Shown: piece after piece, positions 41,045-50,298 of the stretch | How the letters are laid out: each line of letters begins with the position of its first letter | Numbering within the stretch: position 1 is the first letter of the stretch | DNA from: Strigamia acuminata | Lineage: Eukaryota; Arthropoda; Chilopoda; Geophilomorpha; Linotaeniidae | Direction of reading: 5' to 3' | Assembly: GCA_949358305.1 (NCBI GenBank) | Contig: OX442315.1 | Coordinates: forward strand, 1,178,001 to 1,242,000 | DNA: 64,000 bases | The notes under the pieces: generated by a model | Databases searched by the model: none | Seen by the model: only the letters and a program-made list of their open reading frames with translations | Told to the model about the DNA's origin: nothing | Translations under genes and position numbers: made by a program

Positions 41045-43900
41045 CTAGCAACAGGAGCGCAACTGCCCAAGAAATTGCTCAACAATAAAAGGCACGTGGA
41101 AGCAGTGCCTGAAACAATAGGCACTTCAAATAAAGTTATTGTTAAAAAACGGGCTTGAAAACCAACAATTACACAATAATTAAGGGGCAAGAAATGAACT
41201 TTGCTGCAATGCAAAGTTCTCAAAATACAGAGAAATGAAAGTTACACTTGTATAAAGAATTGACAATGTTTGAAACCAATAAAAACTACAAAAACACACT
41301 TGTAAAAAACCCAAAACAACCCCCAGAATGAATTATTTGACTCAAATTAACCCTAAAACGGTCTTGGAGGTTGTGCAGACGACAGAGTCGGATCGGAAGG
41401 TTGCTAAAACCTGACGCCAAAACTAGCAATGGGACAGCTAATTAGAAAACAGCTTTTTCATCAATCATGAACGCTGAAAACCTCACCCAGGGGTAGAAAA
41501 TGATGGAGAGAACGTTTTCGCCATCTAAAACGGTCTAAAACGGGTCTAAAATGCCTAAACCGGCGCCTGGAACGTGGCGCAGTTGTTGGGTCAAATATTG
41601 TCAAAAATCAGTGGAAATTTGTCAAATACTGGCAAAAATCTGCTGAAATTTGTCAAAAATTGCCAAATTTTGGCGCAAGTTACGTGAGGTTTGCGCGCAT
41701 CCAACTATGACGAAAAATCCACGCGTGTGCACGCGCGATTTACTGGCGCGTTGGAAGCGTTAAAATAAATTTTTCCAATATCTAACACAATTTGCACCGA
41801 ATTATGGCAATTTTTGACAAATTTACATGGATTTTTGCCAGTATTTGACAAATTTCCACGGATTTTTGACAATATTTGACAAATTCCAGACAAATTTCAG
41901 ACAAATTTCAATTAATTTTAGAAATTTTATGAGAAATTTCAGCAAATGTTTGAGGATTGAGGAAATCTTCTGAAATTTGTCAAATATAGGCAAAAATCTT
42001 CTGAAATTTGTCAAATACAGGCAAAAATCTGCTGAAATTTGTCAAAAATTGCCCAAATTCCGTGCAAGTTTTGCAAGTTTTGCGCGCATCAAATCGTATG
42101 CGCGCCTATACTATTGCACGAGCGCATTGACGCGTGATGAACACCGATTACGTTTACGAAGTGAATTCGAGCTACAAAAGTATCGAGTCGCCATTCTATG
42201 ATGGAAAAAAAAAATTAAGTGTAAACAAACAAAATAAAAACTTTAATATACAAGAAACGTACAATTCCACTCAACTTTGTTTCAAATTTTATTTATTGGA
42301 TCATTGAAAATAAACAGTAGTGTTGTGCACTGTACGCTTAAGTGTTTACCGGCGATGCGTTGTTTTGTGGTGGGGATTTGCCTCGATAATTGATCTTTTC
42401 TCTTTGTTTGCAATATTTTTTTGGCCTTTTTTGTTGATTTTTCGGTTTGAAATTGTTTTTTTTCCGGTGTAATTTAAGTGGTGGAAGGTTGTTGGGGTGT
42501 GTTGAGGGTAATTTTTGGGTCGGGATTAGTGTTTTCTGCGATTTTTGATCGGTATTTGGGGTTTGATGCAGCGGATAGCGCATGCGAATCGCCGTCGACC
42601 GTAGCATTAGCAATCGCAACGTGCCGCGCTATGCCACACAATGTGCCGCCGCGATAGGCCATCGAATCCGAATGTGTGTGATGCGAAACGCGAGTACGCG
42701 CGCGGAGAACGCGCGGCAATGCTAGCAACAGGAGCGCAACTGCCCAAGAAATTGCTCAACAATAAAAGGCACGTGGAAGCACGTGCCTGAAACAATAGGC
42801 ACTTCAAATAAAGTTATTGTTAAAAAACGGGCTTGAAAACCAACAATTACACAATAATTAAGGGGCAAGAAATGAACTTTGCTGCAATGCAAAGTTCTCA
42901 AAATACAGAGAAATGAAAGTTACACTTGTATAAAGAATTGACAATGTTTGAAACCAATAAAAACTACAAAAACACACTTGTAAAAAACCCAAAACAACCC
43001 CCAGAATGAATTATTTGACTCAAATTAACCCTAAAACGGTCTTGGAGGTTGTGCAGACGACAGAGTCGGATCGGAAGGTTGCTAAAACCTGACGCCAAAA
43101 CTAGCAATGGGACAGCTAGTTAGAAAACAGCTTTTTCATCAATCATGAACGCTGAAAACCTCACCCAGGGGTAGAAAATGATGGAGAGAACGTTTTCGCC
43201 ATCTAAAACGGTCTAAAACGGGTCTAAAATGCCTAAACCGGCGCCTGGAACGTGGCGCAGTTGTTGGGTCAAATATTGTCAAAAATCAGTGGAAATTTGT
43301 CAAATACTGGCAAAAATCTGCTGAAATTTGTCAAAAAATGCCAAATTTTGGCGCAAGTTACGTGAGGTTTGCGCGCATCCAACTATGACGAAAAATCCAC
43401 GCGTGTGCACGAGCGATTTACTGGCGCGTTGGAAGCGTTAAAATAAATTTTTCCAATATCTAACACAATTTGCACCGAATTATGGCAATTTTTGACAAAT
43501 TTACATGGATTTTTGCCAGTATTTGACAAATTTCCACGGATTTTTGACAATATTTGACAAATTCCAGACAAATTTCAGACAAATTTCAATTAATTTTAGA
43601 AATTTTATGAGAAATTTCAGCAAATGTTTGAGGATTGAGGAAATTTTCTGAAATTTGTCAAATATAGGCAAAAATCTTCTCTTTGTTTGCAATATTTTTT
43701 TGGCCTTTTTTGTTGATTTTTCGGTTTGAAATTGTTTTTTTCCGGTGTAATTTAAGTGGTGGAAGGTCGTTGGGGTGTGTTGAGGGTAATTTTGGCGGTT
43801 TTTGGGTCGGGATTAGTGTTTTCTGCGATTTTTGATCGGTATTTGGGGTTTGATGCAGCGGATAGTGCATGCGAATCGCCGTCGACCGTAGCATTAGCAA
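41045..43900. repeat. macrosatellite array, right part
   Basis: D 41050-42381 without gypsy-A (empty site at 41648-41651), C 42382-42615, B 42616-42725, shortened D 42726-43679, then C. From 41652 every position matches the copy 10,989 bp upstream. A 2-bp loss at ~41104 distinguishes D here. No genes. Confidence 0.86.
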
Positions 43901-44961
43901 GTACGCGCGCAAGTTAAATGTGTACAGGACTGTGAGAAAATAAAACGTGTGTGGAAGAGTAAATGTTCTTTGGTGATCGCCATGAGTTCGTACTTTGTCG
44001 TGGGCGCGAAATTTGTGTGATATATATGCGACTATGCGTGATGTAGCGCCGTCAGCGCGTTTCAGCACGCGATGTAGCGCCTTGAGCGCGTCCAAATGCG
44101 TACAGGTGTTCGACAGATGTGCCAGGGCTTCACGTGCATACACGAAACATAAACATGAAGAAAACAGAAGAAACCGTTGTGTGTAATGTTTATAAAGACA
44201 CATTACACAAAGAATACTACTCTTCATACAAAAAGCAATAAACTTTATACATATTGCAATAAACTTACAAAATGGTAAAAATAAAATACTGGAAAACATG
44301 GCCTTGAATAATAGTGGAAAACATGGCATACTGCCTTGAATAATAGTGAAAAACATGGCGTACTGCCTTGAATACCCCCTTGAATACGTCGCACCGCATC
44401 ATCTCGCCTCACTTCCCGTTTTGGAAATAAATAAACGCCCCGGCGTTTATTCAAGGCAATGTCCAACTTGGGCTTTCATTCGCGCCTCACGTCCCGCCTT
44501 GGTAATAAATAAACGCCCCGGCGTTTATTCGAGGCACGACACCCACACCTCCCCGGCGTTCAAACGAGTAGCTGCGCGTATTTGACCCCGGTTTTTATTT
44601 TTTCAAATTGTCGTGTGTTTTCAAAGTTCTTAATTTGTTCAAAAACAAACAAAATGGCTATTTGTTGATTTTTAATTGATTTTATCGATTTCTGTTCGTT
44701 TTTTGCTGGTTTTTAATCGATTTTTCTGTATTTTTGATCAATTTTTGCCAATTGTAATCGTTATTTGTCATTCTGAATTGATTATTGTCAGGTTTCAGTC
44801 GATTTTTGTCGATTTCTGATCAATGTTTATACATTTCTTATCATTTTGTGTAGATTTCTGTTAAATTTTAATCATATTTCTTCGTTTTTATTCAATTTTT
44901 GTCCCATGCTCCGCGATCAGTTCGAATAATTGACACCATACTGTGCTTTTACTCATATTCA
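41652..44961. repeat. 3.3-kb segmental duplication (offset 10,989 bp from 30663-33972)
   Basis: The two copies stay in register without indels over the whole 3.3 kb, including unit E, so the duplication is recent. Continuing left, 41050-41651 equals 15458-16061, so the duplicated tract was longer before gypsy-A entered one copy. Confidence 0.9.
43901..44961. repeat. unit E, second copy
   Basis: Same content as 32912-33972. It passes at 44962 into single-copy sequence (AAGATGGCGTCGC), whereas the first copy is joined at that point to macrosatellite D. Confidence 0.8.
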
Positions 44962-46231
44962 AGATGGCGTCGCAAACTCAAGGTCAAATTCCGCTGAATT
45001 CATTTATTGCGACTGTTTGCGCTCCATACATGCGAAAAGGATTATGGGAAAAATCCTCAATGCAGGTCATTTTGGTGTCAAATGAGCGAGGAAGGCTGGA
45101 GATAAGGAAAATTGGTGAAATTTCAAAAAAAAGCTAAACAATCAAAATTCACATGCAGCTCAATTTTTCTAACTGGAAATGCATGTATCGTCAATTTCGG
45201 GATATTTTAGGGGTGAAATTGACTGGGAAGGGACCCCCACATTCCAGACCGGAAATGAGGCGAAGTGATGCGGTACGATGCAAAATTGCGAGATGTAGTT
45301 TGCTTTATTTGTTAAAACAAATTAGGCGTCACTAATTCACCTGTATTAGGGTTTCAATGTGTGAAATTTCAAAATTTATCGGTTCCGTCAAAACGCCATT
45401 GAAAAGTTACATTTTTATAACGTTTCAATGATGAAAACGGCCATTTTTGATGAAAAACAGCCATTTTTTATAGAAAAAACGGCGAAAAAAGCCATTTTCA
45501 CTATGATAAATGGCTGAAAATGACCATTTTGACGAAAAATGGCCATTTTTACTACGAAAAATGGCTAAAAATGCCACTTGAGTGAGTGCAAGTACATTTG
45601 GTGATGTATTATCGCAAGCGCGCGCGTTTTTGTGCAGTACAATGTGCTGATTAAACCAACAGCATTATAGAGTAATTACATTGTTCATTTGTGTTTTTAA
45701 GTTACGAAATGGTACAAAATCATAAAATAAACTTGTAAAGTGCAATTTCTGCGGATTGATCAAAATCCGCAAAATCCGCCGCAAAATTGCGAACAGGGGA
45801 TCAGCATATAGGCAGCCGTAATGTTAAAAATGGGGTCCCTTTCGCACTCCGCAAAATCCGCATGCGCGCCATAAGGTTAAGTTGTATAGAAATAAGTCGA
45901 TAATCCCGGTAATTGTAATTTGTGACGCAATGGGCGGAATTATTACCAGGTATTTAAAAAGATCCACTAAGAGAAATATAGGTGTTAAAAGGTGTAAAGT
46001 TACACAGTTTATGGGTGCAAAACACGCTATACAGACTCCTTTTTTGAGTAAAATTACACCTTTGAGGTGTAATGAACATAGGGTGTAAATATTACACCTT
46101 TATGCATTTACACCTTGTGGGCGTCATGGTACACCATAAGGTGTAAACTGTAAACTTACTCTTTGAAACCATTTTCAAAAAAGGTGTAAGTAGATTCCAG
46201 TATGTATTGATATGTAAAGTTTAGGGACAAG
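44962..46231. other. single-copy interval, no gene recognised
   Basis: Only small, unconvincing ORFs. 45430-45590 is full of GCCATTTTT/AAAAATGGC words in both orientations, able to fold. 45740-45860 has repeated AAAATCCGC words. 45981-46190 holds the GGTGTAA cluster. This is the best candidate for non-transposon host DNA in the window, but I cannot assign a function. Confidence 0.5.
45981..46190. repeat. cluster of GGTGTAA/TTACACC words
   Basis: Seven exact copies in both orientations (46054, 46066, 46082, 46092, 46108, 46140, 46183) plus variants at 45981-46005. These form palindromes such as GGTGTAAATATTACACC (46082-46098). They resemble T-box half-sites (AGGTGTNA), but this may be a simple palindromic repeat. 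Confidence 0.5.
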
Positions 46232-47441
46232 TGTTGTCACAGTCAGTTCCGATTTACGATGGAGAGATTACTTCGCGCGTTTCCGAATTAGCGCGATTGT
46301 TACGCGATTAGTTTTTCATTGTATTCTGCCCCGAAATTGTAAATCAGTTGTTATTGTTTTTATAAATTGCGTGTGTATGTACCGCAACTGATTTATCTCT
46401 ATACAGGGTGGTGCAAAAAGTCTGGTTCACAGTAAATAATTTCCAAACCGTTTTAGATGTTGATTCAGCAAAATGATTGTTAAGGTAGTATGTCGGGGGA
46501 AATCCAATTATGACATCCAATTTGACCTCTGAGGTCATCTTCAAGGTCATCCATATTGTAACTCGAGAACCGTGACAGTTAGAACAAAAAAGTGAATTAG
46601 AAAGTTGTAGAGCATCATCCAATTAGTCTAGAACTGTTCTTAAAAAAATTATTTCTTAGAGAAAAGTTTTGAGAAAAAAAGGTTTGAAATGTTGATCTAC
46701 TCAGCTTTGTAACCTAAAACTATCATGTGGAATGCATTTCCAAAATAAATTATTTCCTTTCTTTTGTATTTCCTCTCTTCCACTTACAAGTATGATTCAA
46801 TAAAGTGTCCTAATTGAGGATTAGCTTGGTTGCCTCAATATATTTAGGTTACAAAGCTGAGTTATAATGCTAAGTAGGCCAATGTTTCAGACCTTTTTTC
46901 TCAAAACTTTTCCCTAAGAAATAATTTTTTTAAGAACAGTTCTAGACTAATTGGATGATGCTCTACAACTTTCTAGTTCACTTTTTTGCTCTAACTGTCA
47001 CGGTTCTCGAGTTACAATATGGATGACCTTGAAGATGACCTCAGAGGTCAATTTGGATGTCATAATTGGATTTCCCCCAACATACTACCTTAACAATCAT
47101 TTTGCTGAATCAACATCTAAAATAGTTTGGGAATTATTTACTGTGAACCAGACTTTCTGCACCACCCTGTATAATGATTTCTCTAATTGTCGTCTGCATT
47201 TTTAGTTAAGAACTTGTTCTGTATTTTGAATTGTTTATGTTTTAGCACTGTACAGGACAAATCAACTACCTGTGACATTGATTTGTTCTCCCGATAGTTT
47301 TGGGGAAAATAACCTCAAACCAGGTGTACGTTTTGTTGTTATGTTTTTCCACTGCAATAAAACATGGCGGCACAATTTGTGCTAGTAATGCAAAAGACTA
47401 AAATCAGGATTGGACTCACTTTATTGATTTAATGGCCTACA
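46232..47441 (+). repeat. 5' LTR of copia-D with MITE insertion (about 440 bp without it)
   Basis: TGTTGTCACAGTCAG to GGCCTACA, next to the primer site. The left edge rests on the TGTTG start and is not checked against the other LTR (outside the window). AATAAAACATGGCGG near 47356 may serve as poly(A) signal. Confidence 0.65.
46404..47169. mobile_element. foldback MITE with ~315-bp inverted repeats
   Basis: Inverted arms 46404-46718 and 46843-47169, starting CAGGGTGGTGCAAAAAG, flanked by TA on both sides, with a ~124-bp loop. The TA target and CAGGGTG-type ends fit a non-autonomous Tc1/mariner-like element. No transposase; apparent ORFs of 84-92 codons are mirror images in the arms. Confidence 0.88.
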
Positions 47442-47443
47442 AG

Positions 47444-47455
47444 TGGTAGCAGAGG
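47444..47455 (+). other. primer-binding site of copia-D
   Basis: TGGTAGCAGAGG, a 12-nt complement to the tRNA-iMet 3' end, two bases after the LTR. Confidence 0.78.
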
Positions 47456-47464
47456 CTTGCGTGG

Positions 47465-48586
47465 GTGAGTTCCTGTCGAAATTCATACTTTCTCGGCGAT
47501 TTTCCACGTCTGGAGCGGCCACGACGCACGGAAAACGAGGGGCGGGCGATACGAAACGTTTCCCGCACGTCGCCGAGCAGTGAAGTCCGCGAATTGCGAC
47601 CCGAAGCAGGATCGATCGTTTCGGACGAATTTCGACCACAAACGGTGTTGAATCACCGTAGAATCAGCTGTATAAACAGCAGGAACACAGTGAAGTACTT
47701 TTTGCATTTATTTCGGCGTATAATAAGCCATTTTTCTTGTTTTCATCCGTACGATGACACGTCATTTCAAAATGGCGGCGCCCAGTGCGGCTTGTGTTTG
47801 AGGACGGATTCGGGCTGTCATCGAGTCAACGTGTGGATCCCGACGCTGGGATTAACGACGAGGAACCATAAGAGGACCCAAGGAATCGATTGGGACTGGT
47901 TTCGGGACGATTTGAATAAGATTTCGGCGAAAACGAAGCGATTTTCGTCGGCGGCGATCGGGATTGATTTCCGCAACGTTTTGGCGACGTCGCTCGCCAA
48001 TATCAAGCAGAATACGAACGTACGACGTTCGTACAGCGTGCAGAACAACGATCCAGGTCGATTGGCATCGATATTTTCCATTTTTGGACGCGTTTCGTGC
48101 GACGAGCCGGAACGCATCGCGGATTTGCACGTGAAGTGTATTCGCGCATCGAAGGGACCGGTTAAGCCTTGTGCCAGGTGCACAAGTGAAAGTCAACAGA
48201 TTTCAGCATTGAAGACAACATTGAAGTCATCTTCACAGCGATCTAGTGTTTATTTCTTGATTTATTTGGGTCGTGAAACTCTGTATAGCTATAAGTTTTT
48301 GTTTTGGGGTCCCTTTGTTTGTTTTCCGCCCTTTACGCATTCGCTTAGCGGAATCCTATTTCCATACAGGCTATTTCTGGCCACCAAGTGTCCCGCGGGC
48401 CCAGGTGCATCGGTCGGAACTTGGGAAATACTGTATTGGAGTTTTTCATCTCACTTAGTGAGATCAGTCCACGGGCAGATTGTGATTTTTCTCCTTCATT
48501 TTGGTTGGGGAAAAGGGCATTTTTGGTGTGATTTGCCAAGTGAAAGTGTTTATTTAGTGCTGTGTTTGTGCTACGAATTTTTCTAA
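47465..48586 (+). other. ATG-less leader open frame of copia-D (373 codons)
   Basis: A frame open from just after the primer site to a stop that overlaps the gag start as TAATG (48584-48588). It contains no ATG at all (it opens with GTG), so ordinary initiation is impossible. The leader also holds hairpins, for example 48013-48033 (9-bp stem) and 48168-48186. The frame could be an exon, a non-AUG product, or a by-product of selection against ATG and of structure. Confidence 0.3.
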
Positions 48587-49434
48587 TGGCTAGTGAAGTG
48601 ATGGAGGATTTCTCCAAGCCATTTAATGCAAACATTCGCAAACTTGATGGCAGTAATTATGATTCATGGGCTGTGGACATGCAGCTTTACTTGGAGCATC
48701 AAGGCGTTTGGTCTCACGTGGTTGGAACCGAGCCACCATTGGCCGTGACGGCCTCCCCGAAAGAGAAGCGTGATTTTCAAGCACGTGAATCCCGTGCACG
48801 TTCCTCCATTTGTCTCGGCTGTACGGAAGCCCAGAAAGGAGTTGCTGTCGCACACAAAACAGCAAAGGAGGCGTGGGACGCATTGAAAACAGCGTATCAG
48901 CCCACTACGATGGCGCGACAAGCCAGGCTACGCCGGGAGTTTTTACAACTCCAAATGCTTCCAGGGGATGACATGGTCGTGTTCACTTCTAGGGTGGACA
49001 GGAAGGCGGTAGAATTGAAAAATGTCGACATTACCTTATCAGAAAAGGAAATCGCGTTTCAATATTTGGATTTCCTCGGGCCTGAATACGAGGCGTTGAA
49101 ATCCATTGTGTACCACTGGGACAAGGCCGACTTTACAGTGGCCAAAGTCAAAGAAAGGCTCCTTGCTGAGTACAATAGGACTCATGGTGGGACTGCACCG
49201 CCGGACGCATCTGCATCTGGTGCTTATGCGATGAATCCACAAAAACCGCAACAAAAAGGAGTTGTCTGCTACAACTGCGGCGGAAAAGGACACTTTTCAC
49301 GCGATTGCCCTTCATCGAAACAGGGCTTTACGATTGTGCCGACCAAGTCTGCGTCGAACGTTTCTCAATCACGTGGCCGCGGCAAGGGCCGAGGGCGTGC
49401 ACGGGGGAAGAAAGCTAACGTCAGCTCTTCGGAG
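48586..49434 (+). pseudogene. copia-D gag-pol, 5' part (Gag)
   Basis: Begins at ATG 48586 (MASEVMEDFSKPFN). UBN2-type Gag (KLDGSNYDSWAVDMQLYL, AKEAWDALKTAYQP) and the CCHC knuckle CYNCGGKGHFSRDC near residue 228 are present. A basic Gly/Arg tail is cut by gypsy-B after the codons for SSSE. It reads on a few codons into the gypsy LTR before a stop. A truncated Gag of ~300 residues could still be made. Confidence 0.92.
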
Positions 49435-50254
49435 TGTCGCGTCCTACTTGGTATAGGTTTAAATAGCGCTAACGTGTAATACTTTACCTGTGATCAATTA
49501 TGTAAATACCCAAATGAATACCAAATGTATGTAAATAAACAGGTAATTTATTCACCAGGCTTTATGCCTTTAAAATACACTCAGTAATAATTCTAGAGTC
49601 GACGTGGTCAGCGTCGAACAAAGGATTTCTCAAGATGGCGTCGTCGATTCCGCGTGGTCGGCGGAACAAAGGCGGCGTCTCGAGTTGTCGTCAATTCGTC
49701 ACGGATTCGTCTTCACGGACGCGGTGGAATGCTCTTTCGAGTCTTCTATCCGTGCCTGTTGTCTAGGGTTTGTTTAGCGTCGCAGAGGCCTCGTCTAGGA
49801 ACTTTGGGGTTCCCTACAAAGCACTCGGACACTTACTTCGGCGAATAATCGTCTGGGCGATTATTCTGGGTGATTTCACAAGGGCTATTCTCGTGCTTTC
49901 GCAGGAATAGCTCGCAAGTGACTTCGTGAGAGTTACAGTTTGCACTTTACTCAGCGATCCTCGATCAATCCTAACTTGTAGTTGAAGTTGGCCTGACGGT
50001 GAGGTAGTTGCTGTGTTCTTGGTGTCGTTTGTGTAAGTTCTGACTTTAGGCGGGAAACACAGCCTTTTATGCAGTGGGGTGAAGGGCCGGCGATCAACCA
50101 ATGGGGGCTGACCATCAGCCGCTTCCTCCCCCTCGGGGCACACACCTGCCATGGGGAGGTGGAGCCAACTCGGGGGGGAACGACTCTTCAATCACAGTGA
50201 CTCAGAGGACAAGCATCCGCCCTGGGGGGACACTTATCCAACTGGGTCACCACA
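49435..50254 (-). repeat. 3' LTR of gypsy-B
   Basis: On the minus strand it starts TGTGGTGACCCAG and ends GGACGCGACA. Promoter-like CCAAT box (50098-50102) and TATA-like CATAAAAG (within 50061-50072) occur in this and the other copies. ORFs of 64-125 codons in the LTR repeat in all three copies and are not genes. Confidence 0.95.
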
Positions 50255-50266
50255 CGTCCCTCCTCC
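50255..50266 (-). other. polypurine tract of gypsy-B
   Basis: On the minus strand GGAGGAGGGACG directly precedes the 3' LTR. Confidence 0.75.
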
Positions 50267-50298
50267 AGCTTCGATCTCGGATCGGAGCGATCTCAATT

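Noticed and set aside
46344-46622. Small proteins encoded by the MITE arms (also 46951-47205)
   Set aside because: The two ORFs are mirror copies in the inverted repeats and read on opposite strands.
48562-48585. Upstream ATG at 48562 as the copia-D gag start
   Set aside because: MASEVMEDFSKP at 48586 aligns with the start of related Gags and overlaps the leader stop; 48562 adds eight unrelated residues.
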